Positions 44,194 to 53,162 of a stretch of 64,000 nt of DNA are shown here, one piece after another; positions within the stretch are counted from its first letter, which is position 1; each line of letters begins with the position of its first letter. The position numbers and the translations under genes are program-made. The stretch covers positions 186,001 through 250,000 of the forward strand of contig DATAUW010000016.1 of assembly GCA_036268055.1 (NCBI GenBank), read 5' to 3'. Source of the DNA: Verrucomicrobiia bacterium (GTDB lineage Bacteria; Verrucomicrobiota; Verrucomicrobiia; Limisphaerales; Pedosphaeraceae). The notes under the pieces are model-generated. The model did no database searches, was not told the origin of the DNA, and saw only the letters and a program-made list of their open reading frames with translations.

Positions 44194-44865
44194 TCACGGT
44201 TGGATGGCTTCAGCTTGAACGACGTCGAATCGCACAATAACGCGCGGCGGAAAATTTGAGGGCGGCGGGCGGTTGACGCTGCGGGTCATCGCGAGCGCCT
44301 GGCGGACGGAATCGTCCCAGCGTTTGTTGTTCGAACTTTTTTTCCAAACGGGGTCGCTGATTCCGCCCTGGCGATCCACGGATATTTCGATCTCGGCGGC
44401 AAAATTATGATCGTCCATGTCTTCAGGCCGATCCCATTTCGATTGCAGCGCGTATTGCAATAATCCCTTGTATAATTGGATGGGATCGGACGAAGTCTCT
44501 ACGGCCTTTCCACCTTCAAAATTAAAGGACGCAACATCCGCCGCAGCCGGCGCGATGGACGGCGGCGCAGCCGAGGGCGGCGGGGCGGTTTGAACAACTT
44601 CCTTGGGTACATCCATCTTGGGCGTGGCTTTTGACTCCTCAGCGATCTTCGGTTGCTCTTTGGGTTTCTCCGGCTCCTTCGGTTTTTCAGGCGGCTTTTC
44701 CTTGACCATCTCGACTGCGATCTTTTTGAGCGACTTGCCAAGCAAGCCTTCGCGCGCCGCAAAATAAATCACAGCCCCGGCGATGATGGCGTGAAACCCA
44801 ACCGAAATCAGCAGATTGACTTTCGAGGAATTACGCGGCTTGCGCTGCTGAGTTTGCGGGAGCAT
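44194..44865 (-). CDS. TonB-like energy transducer
   Basis: A 223-residue protein with one N-terminal membrane helix (VNLLISVGFHAIIAGAVIYF), a Pro/Lys/Glu-rich spacer (about 50-110, KPPEKPKEPEKPKEQPK) and a C-terminal domain of about 90 residues. Its layout is that of TonB; the C-terminal part lacks the classical YP motif, with ISVDRQGGISDPVWKKSS instead, as in TonB-C/TolA-like variants. It lies between two exbD genes and should pass proton-motive force to outer-membrane proteins. Confidence 0.8.
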   Translation of the reverse strand: MLPQTQQRKPRNSSKVNLLISVGFHAIIAGAVIYFAAREGLLGKSLKKIAVEMVKEKPPEKPKEPEKPKEQPKIAEESKATPKMDVPKEVVQTAPPPSAAPPSIAPAAADVASFNFEGGKAVETSSDPIQLYKGLLQYALQSKWDRPEDMDDHNFAAEIEISVDRQGGISDPVWKKSSNNKRWDDSVRQALAMTRSVNRPPPSNFPPRVIVRFDVVQAEAIQP

Positions 44866-44869
44866 GAAA

Positions 44870-45283
44870 TTATTTCTTGTCGGCGGCCTCGGTGGCTAAG
44901 TCCACCTTCACGACATTGGCCTGCTGGCACGCATCGAGCACGGCGCGGATCTGGCGGTATTTTGTCTTGCCATCGCCGCGGACGATGACGCTCAGGTCAG
45001 GATCATCCACGCGGAGATTCACCAGGGTTTGCTGCAACTCCGTCATCTGGATCATTTTTTTGTTCATCCACACGTTGCCGTTGGCTTCGACGGTGATGTA
45101 ATTGGCCTTGCGCGGCGGGTCCTTCTGATGCTTGGAACCCTTGGGCAAAGCCAGGTCGAGGTCATTGACGATCGGTGTGGTTGTGATGATGAAGATGACC
45201 AGCAGCACGAACGCGAGGTCGAGCAGCGGAGTGATGTTCAACTCCGTGAGCGTTTCGTGCGCCGTATGCGAACACTTCTTCAT
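44870..45283 (-). CDS. exbD: ExbD/TolR-type biopolymer transport protein (first copy)
   Basis: A 137-residue protein with the same layout as the copy at 43782: LTELNITPLLDLAFVLLVIF carries the membrane Asp, and a 90-residue periplasmic domain follows. The spacer is Lys-rich rather than Pro-rich, so the two copies are not simple duplicates. It is 21 nt after exbB and 4 nt before the TonB-like gene. Confidence 0.9.
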   Translation of the reverse strand: MKKCSHTAHETLTELNITPLLDLAFVLLVIFIITTTPIVNDLDLALPKGSKHQKDPPRKANYITVEANGNVWMNKKMIQMTELQQTLVNLRVDDPDLSVIVRGDGKTKYRQIRAVLDACQQANVVKVDLATEAADKK

Positions 45284-45304
45284 GGCAAAGCGGCGGGCTC
45301 GTTA

Positions 45305-46189
45305 TCAGGCAATCGCGGGAATGCCATCGCGCCTGACCGACTTCAACGCGCCGACGATGCGCGTGGCCAAAGCTTCGTTGGCCGCTTTCATTTCCTCGGA
45401 GAGCGGGCGGTTGTCCACGTAGCGATGTTCCAACTGATTGGCGTAACGCGCCGCAAAACCGTCCAGCTCCTGAGTAATATTGCGGATAGTGGTGACCATG
45501 AAATTGTAGCTGAACATCGCCGGGATTGCCACGAGCAGGCCGATGACCGTACAGATCAACGCCCCGGCTACACCGGGGGCCATCGCCGCGAGGCTGGCCG
45601 AACCGGCATTGGCGATGCCCGAGAAAGTTTCCATGACGCCCCAGACCGTTCCGAGCAAACCAATGAACGGGCCGCCGGCGACCGCAGTGGAGAGCACGAT
45701 CATACCTTTTTCCAGATTCATCGCCTCGGCGGCGGCGGCTTCTTCCATTACGACCTTGACCGCCTCGAATGACGCGACGCTGATTTTGGTTGTGCGGGAG
45801 CGGGCGATGATGTCGGTATTGCCGTGGTCCAATTCCGGCGACGATTCGATGTTCGTGCGCGCCTCGACCTGCACCGGATTATTTTTCAAATGATAATCCA
45901 CTTCGTCCGCGCCGCGGATGTAAAGACTGTAAGCCGGCGCGCCTTCGAATTCCTCCTGCTTGCGCTTGATGTCCATCGGGTCGCGGGTCTCATTATAGGC
46001 CGTGAAGAATTTCTTCGCCCACGAACGCGCAATTATGAGTTGGCGCGCCTTCGTGATGATGATCGTCCAACTGAAGAGCGAAAGCAGGAGCAGGGCGGAC
46101 ATGGTGATCTTGCCTTCCGGCGTGGCGCGGCGGACGGCGAATGAAAGCGCGCTCTCGGCGAGCATGGGCATGGTGTGAAATAAGTGCAT
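45305..46189 (-). CDS. exbB: ExbB/TolQ/MotA-type proton channel protein
   Basis: A 294-residue inner-membrane protein with three helices: at about 28-48 (MSALLLLSLFSWTIIITKAR) and, after a long cytoplasmic stretch, at about 160-180 (FIGLLGTVWGVMETFSGI) and 200-225 (GVAGALICTVIGLLVAIPAM), as in ExbB/TolQ. I chose the ATG giving MHLFHTMPMLAES. It opens a four-gene - strand operon with two ExbD proteins and a TonB-like protein. Confidence 0.92.
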   Translation of the reverse strand: MHLFHTMPMLAESALSFAVRRATPEGKITMSALLLLSLFSWTIIITKARQLIIARSWAKKFFTAYNETRDPMDIKRKQEEFEGAPAYSLYIRGADEVDYHLKNNPVQVEARTNIESSPELDHGNTDIIARSRTTKISVASFEAVKVVMEEAAAAEAMNLEKGMIVLSTAVAGGPFIGLLGTVWGVMETFSGIANAGSASLAAMAPGVAGALICTVIGLLVAIPAMFSYNFMVTTIRNITQELDGFAARYANQLEHRYVDNRPLSEEMKAANEALATRIVGALKSVRRDGIPAIA

Positions 46190-46369
46190 AATTTTGGTTG
46201 ATGCTTGCTTGAAACTACAGCGCTCACGGCTCCAAGCCATGCAGCGAAATCAAAAATTGTCTCTGGTCAAACAAACGGACAAATAACGGCATTAGCCAAG
46301 TAAATCCGTCGAATGTTACGAACAGTCGTCAAAATCCAAACAATTTGGCGACATTCTCAGTCCGGCAGC

Positions 46370-48043
46370 TTACAAACTCGCCAGGGCCACTTTGACCATC
46401 GCATTTTCTTCCGGGAGGAGTTTGGCCGCCGCAGCGCGTTCCAGCGGCGCTTTGGCTAAATCCTTGTGGCCACTCTGCGCCTCAACCACGCCGTAATAGG
46501 CCGCGACCGAGGGATTTTTAAGCGATTCGGGTTTCAAGCTATCCACGATTTTGGCCGCCTCCCCGGGTTTGTTTTGCAACAGGAGCGAGTAAGCGTAAGT
46601 GGAAGTAAAAAAGGGATTTTCGGGCGAGCTGTCGTAAGCTTCGCGCGCGAGGCGGAAAGCTTCCTCGAGGTCCGCCTTGCGCAGCATGGACAGGTTGGCC
46701 AGGTTGTTTTTCAGGCGGGCGTTGGAGGAATCGGCGGCATAGGTTTTGGAGATCAGCTCGGACAATTCGCGCGTGTTGCCGGAGGCATAATATTTGCCGG
46801 CAAGGTTTTCCACCGCCCATTTTTCCTTGGGAAATTCGGCTGCGGCTTCGCGCAAAACTTCTGTGTTTTCCGTATCCCAACCGTGCTCGGCAGTGGCTTG
46901 CGCGAGACGCGCTAAACGGTCCGAATGATGGCCCGCCAGCCGGAGCGCCTTGTGCCAGGAGGATTGCGACGCGGTATTTTCATTCAATTCCCGCTGTCCG
47001 AAAGAGAGCAGGGTGAGACGGTAGCAGTTGGCATCGCCCCAATCCTGTTTTTCCAGCAAGCCTGTCAGTCCCTTCCAGTCTTTCATTGCGACATAACAGT
47101 CGGCGGCGATGAGCGGAACCGGCTGGTTGGTTTGCATGGCGGACGGTAATGTGCCCAGCCAGCGCAGGGTGTTGGTGGGACCCTCGATCAGGCCCATCCA
47201 TTGGCCCAACGCGAAAGCGCAGCCAGGCGATTTGCTGGCTTCGGATTTTAACGACGCAAGCCACGGCGCGAAATTAGTGCTGCCCGTGCGGTGTAACAAC
47301 TGCAAGTGTTCGATCTTGTCGCTGATGGTTGCCGAAGGTTCGCGGACGATCTCGGAGGAAAAATAAACTGCCCGCTCGAACGATTTATGGGTCGTCGCAT
47401 CTGCCAGCAGGTAATGTAAAGCGATCGGGCGCACTGTGGCATTGGTAGAGAGTGCTTCCATCGCCGTGCGAGCCGAGGCGACGGTCTGCGTGTTCGTCGA
47501 GGCCAAGGCGATGGTTTGGATGTTCAGCGAAATGGTTTCGTTGCCAGGCTCAAGGCGCAAAGCTTCATGATAATGTTTTTGCGCTTCGTCCGACTTTCCC
47601 TGACTCCAAGCCATAGCGCCGCATAATTTATGATACATGGCGCCGTTTTTTGATTTTTCATCCAGGCCGCCGAGGGCCTCATCGGCGGATTTGAAATCGT
47701 GCAGTTTGATGGCGGTTTCGGCCCAGAGCAAACGGTTGGTCATGTTGTTGGGCTCAAACTGCGCCGCGTGCATGCGCCAACCAAGGGCGTTGGACGAGTC
47801 AGCGCCTTCGAGGATATCGGCCATGAGCTTGTAAGCGGGCACGCTGATGGGATTGATCTGCAAGGCGCGTTGCAGGCAAAGGGCGGCGTTACGCGGATCT
47901 TTCTGTTCGAGATAATGATTGGCCTCGGCGATGGCGCGCCGTTCGGTGGCGTTTTTGTAGGCTTTGCGGCCGAACCAGCCGGCCAGGGCCACAACGGCCA
48001 TCACCGACAAAAAAATAAACATCTTCTTGATTAGGCTGTTCAT
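46370..48043 (-). CDS. Membrane-anchored TPR protein
   Basis: A 557-residue protein with an N-terminal membrane helix (KKMFIFLSVMAVVALAGWFG) followed by about ten tetratricopeptide-like repeats to the end (for example AEANHYLEQKDPRNAALCLQ and KHYHEALRLEPGNETISL). Such proteins are scaffolds in envelope and exopolysaccharide systems. The ATG is 17 nt after the NusG-like stop, so the two are probably co-transcribed. Confidence 0.85.
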   Translation of the reverse strand: MNSLIKKMFIFLSVMAVVALAGWFGRKAYKNATERRAIAEANHYLEQKDPRNAALCLQRALQINPISVPAYKLMADILEGADSSNALGWRMHAAQFEPNNMTNRLLWAETAIKLHDFKSADEALGGLDEKSKNGAMYHKLCGAMAWSQGKSDEAQKHYHEALRLEPGNETISLNIQTIALASTNTQTVASARTAMEALSTNATVRPIALHYLLADATTHKSFERAVYFSSEIVREPSATISDKIEHLQLLHRTGSTNFAPWLASLKSEASKSPGCAFALGQWMGLIEGPTNTLRWLGTLPSAMQTNQPVPLIAADCYVAMKDWKGLTGLLEKQDWGDANCYRLTLLSFGQRELNENTASQSSWHKALRLAGHHSDRLARLAQATAEHGWDTENTEVLREAAAEFPKEKWAVENLAGKYYASGNTRELSELISKTYAADSSNARLKNNLANLSMLRKADLEEAFRLAREAYDSSPENPFFTSTYAYSLLLQNKPGEAAKIVDSLKPESLKNPSVAAYYGVVEAQSGHKDLAKAPLERAAAAKLLPEENAMVKVALASL

Positions 48044-48060
48044 AAAATTGCTTTCTGTTT

Positions 48061-48666
48061 TCAGGCAACTGCGGCGAAGCACGACAAACGCGGCGCGTTC
48101 GTGGCGGGAAAAATAAGTTGGTTGCGATCGAGTTCGACCGTCGTTTGCCGTCCAAGGAAATTCAAGAGGACGGCGACGCGTGATTGAGCAGGCATGACGC
48201 GCGCGACGACAGCTTCGAGGCCGAGGAGCGCGCCGTCTATGATTTGCACCGCGTCTCCGGGTTTGAGAATGTCTTCAATCACGCGCAGGTCCGCGCCTTC
48301 CATCGCTTCGCGCAAATCATGGATGGCCGTCTGCGGAATGCTCGGCCAATATTGACCAAAATGGACGACGCCACTGACCCCGCGAGTTGCCTGGACATGA
48401 CGCAGCGAAGCGCGCAAGTCGAACCGGGCGAAAAGGTAATTAGGAAACAAGGCTTCGGTGACCCACGCGGGACCTTTGCGAGTGGCACGCTGGTAGCGGA
48501 TGCGCGGCAGAAAAACTTCAACCCCGGCGTCCTGCCGAAGCTGCGCCGCTGCCACGTGTTCGTGCTTGGGTTGGGTACGCAAGCAAAACCACGCCGGTGT
48601 TTGGTCAGGGGCTTCAGAATCCAAAACGGGACGGCTGGTGATATTTTTTTGCGGCCAAAAATTCAT
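48061..48666 (-). CDS. NusG/RfaH-type transcription antiterminator
   Basis: A 201-residue protein. The N-terminal NGN domain (about 25-125) has AWFCLRTQPKHEHVAAAQLR, FLPRIRYQRATRKGP and ALFPNYLFARFDL; the KOW motif is at about 137-160 (ILKPGDAVQIIDGALLGLEA). It resembles specialised NusG paralogues (RfaH/UpxY) that bind RNA polymerase to read through long surface-polysaccharide operons. It sits after a Wza-type gene and before a TPR gene, fitting that role. It is not the housekeeping nusG, which usually lies beside secE. Confidence 0.88.
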   Translation of the reverse strand: MNFWPQKNITSRPVLDSEAPDQTPAWFCLRTQPKHEHVAAAQLRQDAGVEVFLPRIRYQRATRKGPAWVTEALFPNYLFARFDLRASLRHVQATRGVSGVVHFGQYWPSIPQTAIHDLREAMEGADLRVIEDILKPGDAVQIIDGALLGLEAVVARVMPAQSRVAVLLNFLGRQTTVELDRNQLIFPATNAPRLSCFAAVA

Positions 48667-48880
48667 CGTGAAATGAAGCTAAACACAAAGGTCTCAACTG
48701 TGGTAGGCAAGCGGAAAGACAACGGCTCAATCATTAAGCCATCGAACTTTAATGTGTTAATGGCTGTGGTGAGGCCAGATAGGAGCGGGCGATTTTTTAG
48801 TCTAACAACTGTAAACGACCGGTCACCGGTTTTTAACTTCAGGAAAAAATCGAAGCCGCCGCGGGTCTGAAAATACGCCG

Positions 48881-49549
48881 TTAATAATTAAATGTCTTGG
48901 TTGGAACGTGGACGATGTCGAAGGGTTTCAGAAAAAATGGCTGTTCGTCCTCGCCGCCCAGAGCATGTTTTAAGTTGAGGTGATAACTTTTTTGTTTGCC
49001 GTCTTCGAGACGCACGACCACCACCTGCGAGAGCTTGGCGCGGTTGGGATCAAATCCGCCGGCTTCCATGATGGCCTCGAGCGCGGTCAATGGCCGTTCC
49101 ATCGCAATTTTTCCGGGACGGATCACCGCGCCGGAAATGTAAACGCTGTTGCCGGATGAAACAACTTTGACAGTAATGATATCATCCTTGACCTGCTGCT
49201 TGTAAAGCTTGCTCAAGTCCGTCTCTAACTGAGTGACGGTTTTTCCGGCGGCCTTGACGGAGCCGACGTCAGCCAGGTTTACCGAACCATCAATGGTTAT
49301 TTTTTCGATGGCATTAAAATTCGTTGAATATTGAAACATGATGCTTACGACATCGCCGGCCTGGAGCGCGTTTGTGGAATAGGGTGAAGGGTGAAAGTCC
49401 GGCGGGGCGTTGGTGGTGGCCTCATCGTACGGGCCGGCCGGGTCGGCAAATTTTGCGGGCGATTGACAACCGGCCAGCAGACACGTCACACATAACAACA
49501 ACGCGGCGGCGATCACTCGATTTAAAAACGGAAATAATTTCGGGTTCAT
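48881..49549 (-). CDS. Polysaccharide export lipoprotein, Wza type
   Basis: A 222-residue outer-membrane lipoprotein: lipobox LLAGC (Cys28), then the polysaccharide export domain (about 60-140; LQAGDVVSIMFQYSTNFNAI, ITIDGSVNLADVGSVKAAGK) and one SLBB-type domain (VVSSGNSVYISGAVIRPGKI). It is shorter than E. coli Wza. I chose ATG 49549 over a TTG at 49558. A hairpin lies 13 nt upstream, and a NusG paralogue is the next gene. Glycosyltransferases are not in the window. Confidence 0.88.
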   Translation of the reverse strand: MNPKLFPFLNRVIAAALLLCVTCLLAGCQSPAKFADPAGPYDEATTNAPPDFHPSPYSTNALQAGDVVSIMFQYSTNFNAIEKITIDGSVNLADVGSVKAAGKTVTQLETDLSKLYKQQVKDDIITVKVVSSGNSVYISGAVIRPGKIAMERPLTALEAIMEAGGFDPNRAKLSQVVVVRLEDGKQKSYHLNLKHALGGEDEQPFFLKPFDIVHVPTKTFNY

Positions 49550-49561
49550 TAAAGGCAAATG

Positions 49562-49579
49562 CCGGGCATGCTCGCCCGG
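49562..49579 (-). other. Leader hairpin before the Wza-type gene
   Basis: CCGGGC (49562-49567) and GCCCGG (49574-49579) form a 6-bp stem with a six-base loop in the leader, ending 13 nt before the ATG at 49549. No T-run follows on the - strand. Confidence 0.35.
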
Positions 49580-49714
49580 GCGAACTCAACTAGAAAAGCC
49601 CGTGGTCAAACTGGCAAGCAGCAAACGGGGGCGAACGTCAAATTTACCTGTCCGTAACATTGGAAAAGGTTTCGGCGAGAAAAGCAGGCTGATCCGGCCC
49701 GTTTTCACGTTTGA

Positions 49715-51037
49715 TCAAAACGCGTAATCCACTTTGAAGGCCACGGTGTTGTCCTGATAGCCGCGACCGGCAAGGTTGGAATCACGCAGATAATAATTAT
49801 AGTTGAGCGATGCCGTGAGTTTGTCCGTTGCGTGCCAGGTGAACGAGGGGCCGACGGCGTAGTGATCGTAATTTTCTGTCTGATTAACCAGGAAACCCAG
49901 GCCTTCGGCGATCACGATTTCGTTTTGGAAAGTTTGTGTGCCGCGTTCGTAGGCGGCGTTGATTCCGATGTCGAGAAAGCGTGTCTGAGAATATGTCAGC
50001 GAATAGGCCGCAGTCAGTTGGGTGAGAAAATTGCCTCCTTCATTAAGGCCCAAACTTACTTCGCGCTGCACGCTTACTTGATGCGAAAGATAATCAGTCA
50101 GTTGCTGGTTGAGTTGCGCGCCGGCGTAATAAGAATTCAGACGAGTGCCGGAGTTGCTGCCAGCACCCGGTTGTGCGTCGAATAAATATATCGTCGGGCC
50201 ACCGCGCAACGTGGCGCGGATGGCTTCGGTGATTTGCCAGTCGGCAAACGGGCCGATGCTGATGCTGGTGTTGCCTGCCTGCGCGGAAATTTCAAACGCG
50301 GTGATGCTCGCGCTGGCCTCGAGGCCCGCCTGAGTGTTTTCAGCAAAGCGCCATGCGCCGCGCGCGAAAAAATATTCGGACGTGCGGTTCAGATAATTGA
50401 GCGCGCTCAGGTCGGAAAAATATTCGTCGTGACTGTAACCGGCCTGGAACAGCCACGCGTCAGGCGTCCAACTGGCGCGGAAACCGGTGACGTTGTCGAA
50501 CACCGGAAAGGTGGCGAGATCACTCAAGGCGCCCTGCGTGACGACGTCCTCCGTATAGCTGAATTGATCGTAGAACGTGAGCGTCACGTCTTGCAGAAGG
50601 ACATTCCACGTGAGCGCGGAAGTGGGCGCGAAGTCAACGCGATCGTTCTGTGAATATTTTAAGTAGCGCGAATAGCCGACGCCCGCGTTTAGATCCACTT
50701 CGGATTGATCCGTGGCGGCCCAGTGGAAACTGGTGTTGAGGCTCGAATGAAGGATGACATCGGCCTGCGGATTGGTTTGCGCGGCATTGATGTTGTCCTC
50801 GAATTGAAAGCCGCTATCCACGCTGAGTGAAAACGGCACAGGACCGATGTGCGGCTGGACCGGCCCTAAATCAACGGCGCGGTTTTGCTGCGTGGCGAGA
50901 GTTTGATCGAGCGAAAGGGTGCTACGAAGAGCTTCCTGGGCGGAAGCGCGAAAGGAAACGGCCGTTGCGGCCAGGACGCCGCCAATGACTGAGAGAGGAT
51001 GAACCGGGCGGGAAAAACGTGTTCGGCGGCTCTTCAA
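49715..51037 (-). CDS. Outer-membrane beta-barrel protein (BBP2-like)
   Basis: A 440-residue exported protein; after a signal sequence ending near VSFRASAQ it is rich in alternating aromatic strands and ends in Phe (VDYAF), as outer-membrane barrels do. DSGFQFEDNINAAQTNPQAD at the start of the mature part resembles putative beta-barrel porin-2 proteins found with polysaccharide export genes. The frame has no ATG; the TTG at 51037 overlaps the TGA of the small gene upstream (TTGA), which supports this start by coupling. It lies 165 nt before the Wza-type gene. Confidence 0.75.
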   Translation of the reverse strand: MKSRRTRFSRPVHPLSVIGGVLAATAVSFRASAQEALRSTLSLDQTLATQQNRAVDLGPVQPHIGPVPFSLSVDSGFQFEDNINAAQTNPQADVILHSSLNTSFHWAATDQSEVDLNAGVGYSRYLKYSQNDRVDFAPTSALTWNVLLQDVTLTFYDQFSYTEDVVTQGALSDLATFPVFDNVTGFRASWTPDAWLFQAGYSHDEYFSDLSALNYLNRTSEYFFARGAWRFAENTQAGLEASASITAFEISAQAGNTSISIGPFADWQITEAIRATLRGGPTIYLFDAQPGAGSNSGTRLNSYYAGAQLNQQLTDYLSHQVSVQREVSLGLNEGGNFLTQLTAAYSLTYSQTRFLDIGINAAYERGTQTFQNEIVIAEGLGFLVNQTENYDHYAVGPSFTWHATDKLTASLNYNYYLRDSNLAGRGYQDNTVAFKVDYAF

Positions 51038-51264
51038 GCAGGAATGGTCTTTTTTAAATATCGTCGCGCGGCCGCGCTTGGAGCTTTCAATAAAATGCGT
51101 TCGGAACGCTTGATGAACTTGACCGGCGCAGGCTGCGTTCCGGCGAAAGTTTGAAAATATTTTTGACGGCAGGATTTGTTGCCCAAACAAATGCCGCAGA
51201 CTTTGCTCTGGGCATCGAACTCTTTTCCGAAACAGGGCGCATCTGAGTATTTAGGTTCACGCAT
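51034..51264 (-). CDS. Small cysteine-motif protein, unknown
   Basis: A 76-residue basic protein with cysteines at 11, 23, 26 and 32 (C-x11-C-x2-C-x5-C in PCFGKEFDAQSKVCGICLGN and following), suggesting a zinc or iron-sulfur site, then a Lys/Arg-rich C-terminus. Its stop overlaps the TTG start of the beta-barrel gene (TTGA), so the two are coupled. Reality rests on the ATG start, the cysteine spacing and this overlap; no function is known. Confidence 0.6.
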   Translation of the reverse strand: MREPKYSDAPCFGKEFDAQSKVCGICLGNKSCRQKYFQTFAGTQPAPVKFIKRSERILLKAPSAAARRYLKKTIPA

Positions 51265-51381
51265 GTTTCCATCGTATGGCCGGACGGAAAAACTGCACGT
51301 GACAGATTCAAAACGATTGTGCTCTCAAAAAGGAATTTCCGCTTGCGCGCGTCCGTTTTTCTAAATGGTTCGGACATGGCG

Positions 51382-51414
51382 GCGCGGTTTTTTACCGTTG
51401 TGAAAAAACCGCGC
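51382..51414. other. 12-bp hairpin downstream of the porin gene
   Basis: GCGCGGTTTTTT (51382-51393) pairs perfectly with AAAAAACCGCGC (51403-51414) around a 9-nt loop, 17 nt beyond the porin stop. The A/T part is next to the loop, not outside the stem, so it is not a standard terminator but could mark the transcript's end. Confidence 0.6.
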
Positions 51415-51430
51415 GACAAAATGGTGCGCG

Positions 51431-52999
51431 TTAAAAGCGCAAAGCGAGATCGAACTGCAGCAGATTATATTCGTGGATCGCGTTGATCTGCGGAACGTCT
51501 TGGTTGCTTCCGCCGGTGCCGAGCTTGTCGTTGATGCGATGTGCGTAACCGTAACGGACAGTGCCGATGATATTATCGGTGAAACCGTACGCGAACGCGG
51601 CGTACAGACCTTCCATATTTGCGCGGCCTTCGAAGAAGTCGGAGTCGAGCAGGTTGGGGTCGAGCGCGTATTGTTCGACGTGCTGCCAAAATGCGCGCGC
51701 CTCCCAGCCGTGCTTTCGCGAAGTGGTGTTGTACACCATGCCGAGACTGTCTTTGTTGCCGACGGCCAGACCCACTTGATAGGCGTGGTTGTCGTCTGTC
51801 TGGGGCGAGGGAATCGGTGTGATGAACGAGTTGGCGAGCAAAGGAGAATTGAGCGCGTTGAACGCGGCGGTGGCGCGCGCGGAGCCATCGAGGTTTTGCG
51901 CGTAATCACCGAAGAGCCGGATGTCGTGATTTTCCATGTGGTAATTCAATTCCCAGGGAATTTCGATGATGGACAGGTCATTGATACCAGTTTGATTGGC
52001 GGCAAAACCGTCAAACTGCCCGTTAGGAAATCCGCTGAACGACGCGGGCACACCGTTGACGCCGGCCGATGAGCCTTGGCCGATGAATGTGCCGTTGAAA
52101 TCCGGCGTGAGAGTGCCCACCGCGCTGTCCTCGCCGTGCGTGGTGTAATTATAAAACACGGGCGCGACCTTGAAGGAGAGTTTCTTGGTGATGTGATAAT
52201 TGACTCCCGCCTGCCACGCGAGCAGGAATGCGGGATTGGCGGAAGTGTAAGTGATATTGAAAAATCCCGGCGATGCGGAAACGGGATTGACGTCCTGATA
52301 GATGAATTGACCGAACGTCGCAAATAAATCGGCCTCGCCCACGGTATATTTGAACCGCTCGGCAACGCCTTCCGGAAGGTAATCGGAGTCCCACACCATC
52401 GAAGTGGTGTAAAGCGGATTGGGCATCTTGCCGACCGTGAGGTCAAACCAATTCAAGCCGCGCCAACCCAAATAAATTTGACCGACATTCAAACCCGCAT
52501 TGCCTTTTCCAAACGGCCCCTGATAAGGCGAACTGCTGGAGGACGTGCCAAAAGTGACCCACGGCGAACGCGGATTGGCGGAAGTCTCGAGGCGGACTCC
52601 ATAATAAAAATCGTCAAAGGCTTCGCCGCGCACGCCGACGCGCACCGCATAACGAAAACGGTCCAGAGCAATCTTGCCGCCCTGGGGATCGTGCGCTTCA
52701 CGGTCTTCGTAACGCACGCGCAGATCGCCAAAGAGTTCGATGCTCTTGATGCCGGTATTGATCTTCCACTTGGAAGATTCCATCACCGGCATGTTGGTCT
52801 GGCTGGCATCGGCATCGGCCTTGATAGACTTGGCTTCGTCCTCGGTTAAAATACCTTTTTTGATCAACGCATTGAGCAGCGGGTCGGAACTCTCCGCGCG
52901 GGCGCCACCGGCCAGGAGCAGAGCGGCGAAAATTCCTGTGGTTCGCATCGTCCAGCCACTGCACTTTTTCAAAATCGTTTTGTTTGCTTGGCTCTTCAT
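51431..52999 (-). CDS. Putative outer-membrane porin
   Basis: A 522-residue exported protein. Signal peptide RTTGIFAALLLAGGARA is followed by DPLLNALIKKGILTEDEAKS, a short motif and helical linker common in Planctomycetes/Verrucomicrobia porins, and a barrel from about residue 80 (IELFGDLRVRYEDREAHDP) to the terminal Phe (LLQFDLALRF). A 16-18-stranded channel is likely. Substrates are unknown. The long N-terminal stretch before the signal peptide suggests that ATG at TMRTTG (codon 18) may be the real start. Confidence 0.82.
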   Translation of the reverse strand: MKSQANKTILKKCSGWTMRTTGIFAALLLAGGARAESSDPLLNALIKKGILTEDEAKSIKADADASQTNMPVMESSKWKINTGIKSIELFGDLRVRYEDREAHDPQGGKIALDRFRYAVRVGVRGEAFDDFYYGVRLETSANPRSPWVTFGTSSSSSPYQGPFGKGNAGLNVGQIYLGWRGLNWFDLTVGKMPNPLYTTSMVWDSDYLPEGVAERFKYTVGEADLFATFGQFIYQDVNPVSASPGFFNITYTSANPAFLLAWQAGVNYHITKKLSFKVAPVFYNYTTHGEDSAVGTLTPDFNGTFIGQGSSAGVNGVPASFSGFPNGQFDGFAANQTGINDLSIIEIPWELNYHMENHDIRLFGDYAQNLDGSARATAAFNALNSPLLANSFITPIPSPQTDDNHAYQVGLAVGNKDSLGMVYNTTSRKHGWEARAFWQHVEQYALDPNLLDSDFFEGRANMEGLYAAFAYGFTDNIIGTVRYGYAHRINDKLGTGGSNQDVPQINAIHEYNLLQFDLALRF

Positions 53000-53162
53000 C
53001 AGTTGGTCTCCCGTCAGTTTCGTGAGTCGGCAACGCTAGGAACGCCTTGTGACGGTATGGCAGCCATCTTGTTACGTTTGGGTGACAAGTGGAAAGGAAA
53101 AACCAGATTTGCCTATGGAAATTTAAGCGGCTGCGATTAGCAAGCGGGTGCGAGCATGGAAA

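Noticed and set aside
48820-48842. ACCGGT-C-ACCGGT repeat before the NusG-like gene as a terminator
   Set aside because: Its arms are each palindromic with a one-base centre, so a normal hairpin cannot form; it may be a chance dyad.
51087-51419. A 110-codon - strand frame overlapping the small cysteine protein
   Set aside because: It has no motif, and the overlapping 76-residue frame is supported by its TTGA coupling and cysteine pattern.
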